Shown here: piece by piece, positions 27,602-35,776 of the stretch
Layout: the number at the start of each line of letters is the position of its first letter
Position numbering within the stretch: the stretch's first letter is position 1
NCBI RefSeq assembly: GCF_001507435.1
Contig: NZ_LMWH01000290.1
Location: 1-64,000 of the forward strand
Direction of reading: 5' to 3'
Source of the DNA: Streptomyces sp. NRRL F-5122
Lineage (GTDB): Bacteria; Actinomycetota; Actinomycetes; Streptomycetales; Streptomycetaceae
Length of the DNA: 64,000 bases
Notes under the pieces: generated by a model
Databases searched by the model: none
What the model saw: only the letters and a program-made list of their open reading frames with translations
What the model was told of the DNA's origin: nothing
Position numbers and translations under genes: made by a program

Positions 27602-28441
27602 CTACTTCACCGACCCCGCCATGACCCCCTGCACGAAGTGCCGCTGGAACGCGAAGAACACCACCACCGGCACGATCAGCGACAGGAAGGCGCCGGGCGC
27701 CAGGACATCGATGTTGCTGCCGAACTGGCGTATCTGCGACTGCAGTTCCACGGTGAGCGGCTGCGACGAGCTGTCCGCGAACAGCAGCGCCACCAGCATG
27801 TCGTTCCACACCCACAGGAACTGGAAGATGGCCAGGCTGGCGAGGGCGGGCCGCCCCACCGGCAGGACCAGCCGGATGAAGATGCGCCACTCGCTGCCGC
27901 CGTCCATCCGCGCCGCCTCCAGCATCTCCTTCGGCATCTCGGCGAAGTAGTTCCGCAGCAGGAACACCGCGAAGGGCAGCCCGTACGCCACGTGGAACAG
28001 CACGACACCGGGAATCGTGCCGAACAGCCCCAGCTGGCCGAAGAGCTTGGCCACCGGCAGCAGACCGATCTGCACCGGCACCACCAGCAACGCCACCACC
28101 AGCAGGAAGAGCGGCTCCCGCGCGGGGAAGTCCAGCCAGGCGAAGGCGTATCCGGCGAGCGCCGCGACGACGACCACCAGCACGGTCGTCGGCACCGAGA
28201 TCAGCACCGTGTTCCAGAACGACTGGATGATCCCGGCGTTCTTCAGCAGCGCCGAGTAGTTGTCGAAGGACAGCTGCCCGGGGGCCGCGAGCGCCGTCCA
28301 CCAGCCGCCCTTCGCCGTGTCATCGGCCGATCGCAGCGAGGACAGGAACAGTCCCGCAAGCGGCGTGAGCCAGATCAGCCCGATCACCACGAGGAAGGCC
28401 TGCACCAGCCCGTTGCCGAGGCCCCGCCTGACCGCGTTCAT
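27602..28441 (-). CDS. Carbohydrate ABC transporter permease, MalG/AglG type
   Basis: A 279-residue permease with six helices, beginning MNAVRRGLGNGLVQAFLVVIGLIWLTPLAGLFLSSLR. The cytoplasmic EAA loop EMLEAARMDGGSEWRIFIRLVLPVGRPAL docks the ATPase, and the family ending is PVVVFFAFQRHFVQGVMAGSVK. The ATG (28441) overlaps the stop of the companion permease by four bases. It forms a heterodimeric channel with the upstream permease. No ATPase is encoded in this operon; Streptomyces sugar importers of this class commonly use the shared MsiK ATPase, which probably holds here. Confidence 0.93.
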   Translation of the reverse strand: MNAVRRGLGNGLVQAFLVVIGLIWLTPLAGLFLSSLRSADDTAKGGWWTALAAPGQLSFDNYSALLKNAGIIQSFWNTVLISVPTTVLVVVVAALAGYAFAWLDFPAREPLFLLVVALLVVPVQIGLLPVAKLFGQLGLFGTIPGVVLFHVAYGLPFAVFLLRNYFAEMPKEMLEAARMDGGSEWRIFIRLVLPVGRPALASLAIFQFLWVWNDMLVALLFADSSSQPLTVELQSQIRQFGSNIDVLAPGAFLSLIVPVVVFFAFQRHFVQGVMAGSVK

Positions 28442-29814
28442 CGCTGACTCCTTCGGAAACGGCGGACGTTGAAGACCATCGCGGGGATCACCAGCAGCAG
28501 GAGCAGCACCCCGAGCGCGCTGCCCAGCCCTTGGTTGTTGCCACCGCCGAAGGACACCAGCCACATCTGCGTCGCGAGCACGGTCGCGTCCTCCTGGACC
28601 GGGCCGGGCGCGATGATGTAGACGAGGTCGAAGACCTTCATCACGTTGATCACCAGGGTGACGAAGACGACGGTCAGCACCGGGGCCAGCAACGGGACCG
28701 TGATCCGCCGGAAGATCTGCCACTCGTTCGCCCCGTCCATCCGAGCCGCCTCCAGTGCGTCCCGCGGCAGCGTCGAGAGGCCCGCGCCGATCAGCACCAT
28801 GGCGAAGCCGGTCCAGATCCATAGATACGCCCCGATGATCGCCGGCGTGACCAGCGTCCTGCCGAGCCAGGAGACGCCCTGGTACGGCGGCGCGAAGTTG
28901 GACGCCGGCAGTTCCACCGTGTAGGCACCGGACGCCAGTCCCGGGAAGCGGAAGGAGCCGTCGGAGGCGGTCGTCGTGCTCGCCACGGTCCGCCCGTCGC
29001 GCATCGCCTCCACCTTCATCTCCGGCAGCCCGCTCTCCCGCCGGTCGACCTCGCCCTGCCGCCCTCCCCCGCCGGGCGTGAAGTCCAGATAGACGACCCC
29101 GCGCAGCTCGTCCGGCGCGGCGCTCCGGCCGGCCGCCGCGTACGCGGGCCCGGCACCCGCGGGCAGGTCCTTGGGCAGTACCCCGACCAGCCCGAGCGTC
29201 ACCGAGTCGCCCGGCGCGACAGCCGTGCTCGTGCGGTACGAGCCGTCCGTGCCGTGGATCAGCCCCTGACCCTCACGGGCCCTGGCCGTCGGGTAGGACG
29301 ACGTCCCCGCGAAGGCGTCGTGGACCGAGACCACGGCGGCGTTCAGCACCCCCTTGTCCGGATCCTCGTCGTAGGCGAGCCGGAAGATGATTCCGGCGGC
29401 GAGGAAGGACACCGCCATGGGCATGAACAGCAGGAGCTTGAACGCCGTCGCCCAGCGGACCTTCTCCACCAGCACGGCCAGGATCAGGCCGAGTCCGGTC
29501 AGCAGTGCCGGGGCGACGACCACCCAGATGGTCGTGTTCCGGATGGCCTTCAGCGTCGCCGGATCGCGGAACATCTCGGTGTAGTTGTCGCCGCCCACGA
29601 ACCGGGTGCCGGAGGCGTCGAAGAAGCTGCGCCCGACCGAGAAGACCACCGGGTAGACGACCAGGGCGCCGAGCAGCAGCAGCGCGGGGAGGACAAAGAG
29701 CAAGGCGATGATCCGGCCGCGCCGTCGCGTGCGCCGTGCGCGGTCGGCGGACGCGACGGGCGCGACGGGCGCGGAACTCGCCTCTTTCGCGAGCGTGGTG
29801 GCGGTCATGTCCAC
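28438..29814 (-). CDS. Carbohydrate ABC transporter permease, AglF type, with a large extracytoplasmic insert
   Basis: A 458-residue permease, about 150 longer than usual. Helices near 34-60, 93-115 and 124-147 are followed by an insert of about 150-315 that would lie outside the cell. Its second half reads MKVEAMRDGRTVASTTTASDGSFRFPGLASGAYTVELPA, which has the GxVxxxxTxxDGxFxFxxLxxGxYxVxxP pattern of carboxypeptidase-regulatory/SpaA-like beta-sandwich domains. Helix four (about 325-345), the EAA loop LEAARMDGANEWQIFRRITVPLLAP, and helices five and six follow. NVMKVFDLVYIIAPGP and ATQMWLVSF are typical of alpha-glucoside permeases. The insert may touch the binding protein, as the P2 loop of MalF does. 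The ATG overlaps the SBP region end-to-end. Confidence 0.9.
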   Translation of the reverse strand: MDMTATTLAKEASSAPVAPVASADRARRTRRRGRIIALLFVLPALLLLGALVVYPVVFSVGRSFFDASGTRFVGGDNYTEMFRDPATLKAIRNTTIWVVVAPALLTGLGLILAVLVEKVRWATAFKLLLFMPMAVSFLAAGIIFRLAYDEDPDKGVLNAAVVSVHDAFAGTSSYPTARAREGQGLIHGTDGSYRTSTAVAPGDSVTLGLVGVLPKDLPAGAGPAYAAAGRSAAPDELRGVVYLDFTPGGGGRQGEVDRRESGLPEMKVEAMRDGRTVASTTTASDGSFRFPGLASGAYTVELPASNFAPPYQGVSWLGRTLVTPAIIGAYLWIWTGFAMVLIGAGLSTLPRDALEAARMDGANEWQIFRRITVPLLAPVLTVVFVTLVINVMKVFDLVYIIAPGPVQEDATVLATQMWLVSFGGGNNQGLGSALGVLLLLLVIPAMVFNVRRFRRSQR

Positions 29815-31140
29815 TCAGCCCTGGTACGCCTTGGCCGCCGCGGCCTCCAGCCGGTCCGCGGTCGCCTTCGGGTCGGACGGGTCGCCGAGGAAGTCCTGGA
29901 GCAGCTTCCACTCGCCGGCGCCCTTGGTGCCGCCGAAGGCGGCCGGCGCCTGGTCGGACATGTCGAAGCGGACCGAGTCACCCGCCGCGACGAGCGACTT
30001 CGCCGTGGCCCGGGTGACGTCGTCGCCGTAGGAGGCGAGATCGAGCTTCTTGTTCGGGGACAGGAAGCCGCCCGCCTTGGCCCACACCGCCGCGGCCTCG
30101 GGGGTGGCCAGGTATTCGAGCAGCTTCATACCGGCCTTGGCGTTCTTGCCGTCCTTGAGGACGACCGCCGCGTCACCGCCGCTGACCACGGGCGCGCTGC
30201 CGCCGTCGACCGCGGGGAAGGCGAAGAAGTCCGCGTCCTGCCCGATGGTCCTGCCGAACTGGTCGTGCGCGACGCCTGCGACGAAGTCGCCCTCGTAGAC
30301 CATGCCGGCCTTCGGCTCGGGTCCGAAGACCTTCTCGACGGAGCCGGGGAAGTCGGTGTTGAGGGCTTCCTTCTGGCCGCCCGCTATCAGCTGCTTGTCC
30401 TTGAAGAGCTTGCCGAGCGTGGTGAGCGCCTTGACCACGCTCGCGTCGGTCCACTTCAGCTTGTGGGCGGCCAGGGCGTCGTACTTCTCGGGCCCGGCCT
30501 GGGAGAGGTAGATGTTCTCGAACCAGTCGGTGAGCGTCCAGCCGTCCTGTCCGGCGACGGCGAAGGCGGCGAGACCCGAGTCGGACACCGTGTGCCCGGC
30601 CTTCAGCATCTCGTCGTACGTCTTCGGCGGCTCGACCCCGGCCTGGGCGAGGGCATCGGGGCTGTACCAGACCGTCGACTTGTGGGCGGCCTTGAAGTAC
30701 AGGCCGTACAGGGTGCCGTCGACGCTGCCGTAGTTCTTCCACACGCTCGCGAAGTCGGCGCCGATCGTCTGCTCGGCGGTCGTGGACAGCGGCTGGAGCC
30801 AGCCCTTCTGTGCGAACTGCTGAAGCACACCGACCTGCGGGACCATCACGACGTCGGGCGCGTTGCCGCCCTCGATCTTGCTGCCGACGACGGTGGAGAC
30901 GTTGTCGCCGGTGGACACGAACTGGGTCTTGGCGCCGGTCTTCGCGGAGAACGCGTCCAGGACCTTCTGGAAGTTCTTCTGCTCGCTGCCGGTCCAGACG
31001 CCGGCCACGGTGACCGTCTGGCCCGCGAGCGCCTTGTCGCCGCCGCCTGCCGGGGTGACGGGGCCGCCGCCGCAGGCCGTGGCGCCGAGCGCCAGGGTGA
31101 GTGCCGTGCAGCCGGTGAGCAGGGTGGTACGTCGCATCAT
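29815..31140 (-). CDS. Carbohydrate (alpha-glucoside) ABC transporter solute-binding lipoprotein
   Basis: A 441-residue cluster-B-type binding protein. The signal peptide MMRRTTLLTGCTALTLALGATAC ends in a lipobox GATAC with lipidated cysteine 23. The mature part has WTGSEQKNFQKVLDAFSAKTGAKTQFVSTGDNVSTVV, NAPDVVMVPQVGVLQQFAQKGWLQPL and GTLYGLYFKAAHKSTVWYSPDALAQAGVEPPKTYDEML, characteristic of alpha-glucoside binding (AglE-like) proteins. Its stop directly adjoins the permease start. It delivers sugar to the two permeases; alpha-glucosidase is encoded just upstream in the same operon. Confidence 0.92.
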   Translation of the reverse strand: MMRRTTLLTGCTALTLALGATACGGGPVTPAGGGDKALAGQTVTVAGVWTGSEQKNFQKVLDAFSAKTGAKTQFVSTGDNVSTVVGSKIEGGNAPDVVMVPQVGVLQQFAQKGWLQPLSTTAEQTIGADFASVWKNYGSVDGTLYGLYFKAAHKSTVWYSPDALAQAGVEPPKTYDEMLKAGHTVSDSGLAAFAVAGQDGWTLTDWFENIYLSQAGPEKYDALAAHKLKWTDASVVKALTTLGKLFKDKQLIAGGQKEALNTDFPGSVEKVFGPEPKAGMVYEGDFVAGVAHDQFGRTIGQDADFFAFPAVDGGSAPVVSGGDAAVVLKDGKNAKAGMKLLEYLATPEAAAVWAKAGGFLSPNKKLDLASYGDDVTRATAKSLVAAGDSVRFDMSDQAPAAFGGTKGAGEWKLLQDFLGDPSDPKATADRLEAAAAKAYQG

Positions 31141-31203
31141 CGTTGATGTCCCTTCGTGAAGTGGGGATCGGACGTGCAGGAGCTGTGCCGCCTGGTCCTG
31201 TGC

Positions 31204-32850
31204 TCAGAGATCGGTGCCGTCGGTGATCCACCAGGCGGCCGTGGCACCGGCGAGCACCCCGGGCGCGCAGGCGCCGCTGGCGAGCAGCGGGGTGCCGGGG
31301 ACGGGAGCGGGTGTGGGTGCGGTACCGAAGTTGACGGCGCAGACGAGACCGTCGCCGCGCACGAAGCCGAGTACGCCCGGCGGGGCGTCCAGCCAGCGCA
31401 GCGTGCCCTCCCCCAACTGGGGCAGTGCGGAGCGCAGTTGCAGGCCGTCGCGGTACAGGTGCCAGAAGGAGCGGGTGTCGGCCAGGGCGCGGTCGGTGGC
31501 GTGCTCGGCGAACCACTCCGGCTGCGGCAGCCACGGTTCGGCCCCTTCGGTGCCGGAGGTGAACCCGAACGGGGACGCCTGCCCCGACCACGGCAGCGGG
31601 ACCCGGCAGCCGTCGCGGATCCGGGCCCGGCTGCCGGTGCGACGGAAGATCGGGTCGGTGAGCACGTCGTCGGGCAGGTCGACCACCTCGGGCAGGCCCA
31701 GTTCCTCGCCCTGGTAGATGTAGGCGGCGCCGGGCAGCGCCAGCATCAGCAGGGCTGCGGCGCGGGCGCGGGCGGCGCCCAGTCCGCTGCCCTCGGTGGC
31801 CGGTTCGCCGTAGCGGGTGACGCTGCGGACCTGGTCGTGGTTGTTGAGGACCCAGGTGACGGTCGAGCCCGTGCCTGCTATGTCCTGCACGGCCTCGGAG
31901 ATGACCTTGCGGAAGGCGTCGGCGTCCCAGGGGGCGCTCAGCAGATCGAAGAAGAAGGCCTGGTGCAGCTCGTCCGGGCGGACGTACCGCGCGTGCTCGC
32001 GGGCTGTCGGCACGGACACCTCGCCCACCAGGAGGCGTTCGTGGCCGTCCCGCGCCGTGTACTCCTCGCACACCGCACGCCAGTGCCGCCACACGTCGTG
32101 CACCTCGGGCTGGTTCCAGGCAAGCGGGTTGACGGAGTCGCGCGTGCGGGCGTCGGCCTCGGGGTCCGGGGAGTCGGGCAGCCCGGGGTGCTTGAAGAGG
32201 CCCGCGGCGACGTCGATACGGAAGCCGTCGACACCCCGGTCGAGCCAGAAGCGCAGCACCCGCTCGAACTCGGCGGCGACCGCGCCGTTGCGCCAGTTCC
32301 AGTCGGGCTGCTCGGGAGTGAACATGTGCAGGTACCACTGGCCCGGCCGGCCGTCCGCCTCCACGACACGGGTCCAGGCCGGGCCTCCGAACATGGAATG
32401 CCAGTTGTTGGGGGGCTCGCCGCCCTCGGCGCCGCGGCCGTCGGCGAAGTGGAACCGGGCGCGGGCCTCGCTGCCGGGAGCCGAGGCGAGCGCCTCGCGG
32501 AACCACGGGTGCTCGCTGGAGCAGTGGTTGGGGACGATGTCCAGCAGCACCTTCACGCCCAGCCGCCGGGCCGCCGTCATCAGCAGGTCGAACTCGGCGA
32601 GGTCGCCGAAGAGCGGATCGACGCCGCAGTAGTCGGCCACGTCGTACCCGTGGTCGTGCTGCGGCGAGGGGTAGAAGGGGCTCAGCCAGATCCCGTCGAC
32701 GCCGAGCTTCTTCAGATACGGCAGCCCGGCCCTCACTCCGGCCAGATCGCCGATGCCGTCGCCGGTGCTGTCCAGGAAGCTCCGGACGTACACCTGGTAG
32801 ATCACCGCGTCGCGCCACCAACGATGGGTGTCTATGTGCTTGGGACTCAC
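31204..32850 (-). CDS. GH13 alpha-glucosidase
   Basis: A 548-residue family-13 glycoside hydrolase without signal peptide, so cytoplasmic. The four conserved regions are present: DIVPNH (I), GFRIDVAA with the nucleophile Asp (II), LLVGEVSV with the acid/base Glu (III) and VLNNHDQVRS with the transition-state Asp (IV). GIWLSPFYPSPQHDHGYDVADY and PGAAYIYQGEELGLPEVVDLP match oligo-1,6-/alpha-glucosidases. It should split imported maltose-, isomaltose- or sucrose-like sugars to glucose. First gene of the operon with binding protein and two permeases, 63 bases ahead of the binding-protein gene. The GTG start at 32850 has only a weak ribosome site. Confidence 0.92.
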   Translation of the reverse strand: MSPKHIDTHRWWRDAVIYQVYVRSFLDSTGDGIGDLAGVRAGLPYLKKLGVDGIWLSPFYPSPQHDHGYDVADYCGVDPLFGDLAEFDLLMTAARRLGVKVLLDIVPNHCSSEHPWFREALASAPGSEARARFHFADGRGAEGGEPPNNWHSMFGGPAWTRVVEADGRPGQWYLHMFTPEQPDWNWRNGAVAAEFERVLRFWLDRGVDGFRIDVAAGLFKHPGLPDSPDPEADARTRDSVNPLAWNQPEVHDVWRHWRAVCEEYTARDGHERLLVGEVSVPTAREHARYVRPDELHQAFFFDLLSAPWDADAFRKVISEAVQDIAGTGSTVTWVLNNHDQVRSVTRYGEPATEGSGLGAARARAAALLMLALPGAAYIYQGEELGLPEVVDLPDDVLTDPIFRRTGSRARIRDGCRVPLPWSGQASPFGFTSGTEGAEPWLPQPEWFAEHATDRALADTRSFWHLYRDGLQLRSALPQLGEGTLRWLDAPPGVLGFVRGDGLVCAVNFGTAPTPAPVPGTPLLASGACAPGVLAGATAAWWITDGTDL

Positions 32851-33055
32851 CCCGTTGACCCGTCTGTGTGTGCTGAGCCGGCCCGAAGCGAGGCCGACGG
32901 TTATGCATGCATGTTAAGTAGGCGTGTCATAAGAGTGTCAACGAATGAGTGCAAGCTACCGGGAACTTGGCCCTTCAAATACGGATATAGTGACACCGCT
33001 CGGCGCAGAATGAGACGTCCGCGTTACCTAACAAGTAACTAGCAATGACCCCGAG
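32851..33055 (-). promoter_or_regulatory. AT-rich control region of the alpha-glucoside operon
   Basis: About 205 bases, unusually AT-rich for this chromosome. On the minus strand TTGACA (32936-32941) and TAACAT (32911-32916) could form a promoter, with a rather long 19-base spacer. The palindrome ATGCATGCAT (32903-32912) overlaps the -10. Direct repeats GTGTCA lie at 32924-32941, 11 bases apart. Further up are an AT-rich GGATATAGTG and the inverted repeat GTTAC-N7-GTAAC (33023-33039). These are probable operators for a LacI-type sugar repressor, which is not encoded next to the operon. Confidence 0.55.
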
Positions 33056-34327
33056 CTAGCGGGCGGAGACGGCGGCCAGCTCCCGCGCCAGCCGCCGGAC
33101 CGCGCTCTCGGGGGTCTCCTGCCCGGTGAGCGCGTCGTGCACGACCGCCTGCACCACCAGGCTCACCTGGTCGTAGCGCGGGCTCTTGGGGCGCGGCGCG
33201 GCGGCGAGCACACTCGCCCGCAGGGTCGGCAGGTACGGGAACCGCCGTACCAGCTCGGGGTCGTCGTAGAGCGCGGCGCGTACGGGCGGCAGGGCACCGC
33301 GCGTGAGTACCTTGCGCTGGACGGGCCCGCTGGTCAGATACGCGATCAGACGTGCGGCCGACTCGGGGTGCCGCGCATGTGTGTTGACCGCCAGGTTCGA
33401 GCCGCCGAGCACGCTGGCCCCCGGCCCGTCGGGGCCCGGAAGCGGCACGGCGCCTATCCTCCCGGCCACCTTGGACCCCTTGGCGGAGGCGACCACGTAC
33501 GCATAGGGCCAGTTGCGCAGGAAGAGCAGACGGCCGTCCTGGAACGCCTGCTTGGACTCCTCCTCCTTGTACGTCAGCGCCTTCGCGGGTATCCAGCCCT
33601 CGCGCACGCCACGGGCCAGGAACCCGATCCCCTCCCGCGCCGCGGCCGAGTTGACGGTGACCCGCTCGCCCTCGTCGCCGAGGATCGTCCCGCCCGCCGA
33701 GTAGACGGCCTCCGCCGCGTTGACCGTGAGGCCCTCGTAGGGCAGGAACTGGCCCGCGTAGCCGTCGAGTCCGTACTTCGGGGCGATCGTCTTCGCGTCC
33801 CGTTCCAGTTCGGCCCAGGTGCGCGGCGGCGCCACGCCTTCCTTGGCGAGGACGTCCTTGCGGTACAGGAGCAGACCGGCGTTGGTGACGTACGGGACCG
33901 CGTACAGCCGTCCGTCGTACGTCGCCGTGTCGACGACCGGCGGCAGGAAGCTCTTCAGCGGGAAGCGGTCGCGCGGCAGCGGGCGGATCCAGCCGGCCGC
34001 GGCGAACTCGGAGGTCCAGGCGACGTCGATGTTGAGGACGTCGAACCGGCTGCGGTCACCACTGCGCAGATCGGTGGTCATCTGCGCGTGGGTCTCGTCG
34101 GCGGAGTCCGGGAGCTCGACGAGGGTGACCTTCTCACCGGAATGCGTACGGTTCCAGCCCTCGAGCAGCGGTCCCAGATAGCCGGTGAGGTCTCCTGCGG
34201 TGGCCAGGGTGAGTGGGCCACGACCGCCGACTGCCCCGTCGTCGGCGCGCGCACCGGAGGCGACGTACCCGGTGAGGACGACGGCGAGGACGAGAAGGCC
34301 CCTACCGGCGGCGCGCATCCACCGCAT
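33056..34327 (-). CDS. Orphan extracellular sugar-binding protein without lipobox
   Basis: A 423-residue cluster-B solute-binding protein, trehalose/maltose-like: PLTLATAGDLTGYLGPLLEGWNRTH, FDVLNIDVAWTSEFAAAGWIRPL, GRLYAVPYVTNAGLLLYRKDVLAKEGVAPPRTW and FLRNWPYAYVVAS are all typical. Nevertheless the N-terminus MRWMRAAGRGLLVLAVVLTGYVASGARA-DDG has no lipobox cysteine, so it would be released or held by an uncleaved anchor. The start ATG 34327 has GGGAGGA six bases upstream. No permease genes accompany it; the neighbour on the other side is a divergent PadR regulator. It may feed the permeases of the operon downstream or act as a sensor. Confidence 0.85.
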   Translation of the reverse strand: MRWMRAAGRGLLVLAVVLTGYVASGARADDGAVGGRGPLTLATAGDLTGYLGPLLEGWNRTHSGEKVTLVELPDSADETHAQMTTDLRSGDRSRFDVLNIDVAWTSEFAAAGWIRPLPRDRFPLKSFLPPVVDTATYDGRLYAVPYVTNAGLLLYRKDVLAKEGVAPPRTWAELERDAKTIAPKYGLDGYAGQFLPYEGLTVNAAEAVYSAGGTILGDEGERVTVNSAAAREGIGFLARGVREGWIPAKALTYKEEESKQAFQDGRLLFLRNWPYAYVVASAKGSKVAGRIGAVPLPGPDGPGASVLGGSNLAVNTHARHPESAARLIAYLTSGPVQRKVLTRGALPPVRAALYDDPELVRRFPYLPTLRASVLAAAPRPKSPRYDQVSLVVQAVVHDALTGQETPESAVRRLARELAAVSAR

Positions 34328-34382
34328 AGGTTCCTCCCTGTACACCGGCACCGGGCGTCGTCGCCCGGGTCAGAGGCCATGT

Positions 34383-34397
34383 ATACCTGTTAGGTAT
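34383..34397. promoter_or_regulatory. Inverted repeat ATACCT-GTT-AGGTAT, candidate PadR operator
   Basis: A perfect 6-3-6 palindrome between the divergent binding-protein and padR genes, AT-rich against a GC-rich background. It lies about 55 bases before the padR GTG, where a dimeric PadR could control its own operon and perhaps the binding-protein gene. Confidence 0.6.
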
Positions 34398-34450
34398 GGG
34401 CGATACTAGGGCCTGGAGCACAAAACAAGGACGCGAGGAGGACTGCACGA

Positions 34451-34966
34451 GTGCGCCTGCCCCTCCTGGCTCTCCTCGCACGCGGCCCCGCCCACGGCTA
34501 CGAGCTCAAGCAGGACCTTGAGCAACTGCTGGGCTCCGCGTACCCTCAGCCGAACGTCGGCCAGATCTACGTCACCCTCGGACGCCTGGAGAAGTCTGGG
34601 CTGATCGAGGGCGAGGAGGTCGAGCAGTCCAGCCGGCCCAACAAGAAGATCTACCATCTCACCGACGCCGGGCGTGAGGCGCTGCGCGCCTGGTTCGAGG
34701 AGCCCGAGGACGAACCACGGGTGCGGGACGAGTTCTTCATGAAGCTGGCGCTCGCTCCACAGACCGGTCTCGCCGATCAGATCGCCCTGATCAACAAACA
34801 GCGGCGCCGGTACCTCAACACCATGCGCAACCTGTCGAAACTGGCCGCCGCGGAAGACCGGGACAACCGCATCGCCCACCTGCTGATCGAGGGCGCCATG
34901 CTGCACCTGCAGGCCGACCTCGACTGGCTGGAGCGGTGCCAGGAGGAACTGGAGGAGCTGGAGTGA
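34451..34966 (+). CDS. PadR-family transcriptional regulator
   Basis: A 171-residue PadR protein of the two-domain (PadR-s1/Vir_act_alpha_C) type. The winged helix (about 1-85) reads LPLLALLARGPAHGYELKQDLEQLL, then NVGQIYVTLGRLEKSGLIEGEEVEQSSRPNKKIYHLTDAGREAL, and the C-terminal dimerisation helices are about 95-171. Such regulators commonly repress the adjacent ABC exporter and respond to its toxic substrate. The GTG start has GAGGAGG about ten bases before it. The stop overlaps the ATPase start (GTGA), so regulator and transporter form one unit. Confidence 0.9.
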   Translation: MRLPLLALLARGPAHGYELKQDLEQLLGSAYPQPNVGQIYVTLGRLEKSGLIEGEEVEQSSRPNKKIYHLTDAGREALRAWFEEPEDEPRVRDEFFMKLALAPQTGLADQIALINKQRRRYLNTMRNLSKLAAAEDRDNRIAHLLIEGAMLHLQADLDWLERCQEELEELE

Positions 34967-35712
34967 GCGAGAGCCCCACTCCTCTGCTGCGGGCCGAAGG
35001 ACTCGTCAAGACCCATCATGGCGAGGGAGCACCCGCCCGCGCCGTGCGCGGGGTCGACCTGAGCGTGGTCCGCGGCGAGTTCGTGGCCGTCACCGGACCG
35101 TCCGGCGCCGGGAAGTCGACGCTGCTGCATCTGCTGGGCGGGCTGCAACGACCGGACAGCGGCAGCCTCTGGCTGGACGGCGAGCGCACCGACGCTTATA
35201 CCGAGGCGCGCTGGGCGGTGGAGCGCAGGAAGCGCATCGGGATCGTCTTCCAGTTCTTCAATCTGGTGTCCAACCTGTCCGTCGCCGACAACGTCGAACT
35301 GCCCGCGCTGCTCGCCGGCGTCACGCCCAGGCAGGCCCGGGCCGAGCGCGAGGAACTGCTGTCCGAGCTGGGGCTCGCCGGCAAGGAGCGCAGCCTGCCG
35401 GGAGAGCTGTCCGGCGGCGAACAGCAGCGGGTCGCACTGGCCAGGGCCCTGGTCAACCATCCGCCGCTGCTGCTCGCCGACGAACCCGCGGGCAGCCTCG
35501 ACAGCAAGGGCACCCGCGAGGTGATGCGGCTGCTCTCCCGGTTCCACCAGCGCGGCCAGACCATCGTGCTGGTCACCCATGACGCCCGGCTGGCGAGCGC
35601 CGCGGACCGGGTGATCAGTTTCTTCGACGGCCGCATCGTCGACGACGCCGAGCTCGACGGCACACCCCCGCGCAGGACCGGGATATCCGGTGTGCTGGAG
35701 CTGAAGGACTGA
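34963..35712 (+). CDS. ABC transporter ATP-binding subunit, MacB/LolD type
   Basis: A 249-residue ATPase: Walker A TGPSGAGKSTLLHLLGGLQRPDSG, Q-loop GIVFQFFNLVSNLSVADNVELPALLAG, signature LSGGEQQRVALARALVN, Walker B LLLADEPAGSLDSKG, H-loop LVTHDARLA. The QFFNL-x-x-x-L-x-x-x-DNV-E-P pattern is that of the MacB/LolD/FtsE family, which pairs with FtsX-type permeases acting as mechanotransmitters or extractors rather than ordinary pumps. It is coupled to padR (GTGA overlap), and the permease follows after 64 bases. Confidence 0.92.
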   Translation: MSESPTPLLRAEGLVKTHHGEGAPARAVRGVDLSVVRGEFVAVTGPSGAGKSTLLHLLGGLQRPDSGSLWLDGERTDAYTEARWAVERRKRIGIVFQFFNLVSNLSVADNVELPALLAGVTPRQARAEREELLSELGLAGKERSLPGELSGGEQQRVALARALVNHPPLLLADEPAGSLDSKGTREVMRLLSRFHQRGQTIVLVTHDARLASAADRVISFFDGRIVDDAELDGTPPRRTGISGVLELKD

Positions 35713-35776
35713 TCCGCGGTGCACGACGATCCGAGAGCGGACCGTTCCGGCCCGCGCGAGCCGAGGGGCTGACACC

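Noticed and set aside
30173..32908. A 911-codon minus-strand frame across the alpha-glucosidase and binding-protein genes
   Set aside because: It runs in a second frame of the same strand as two genes with complete motif sets and is Arg-rich without domains.
32924..32941. Short CRISPR-like repeats GTGTCA
   Set aside because: There are just two six-base copies, with no array structure.
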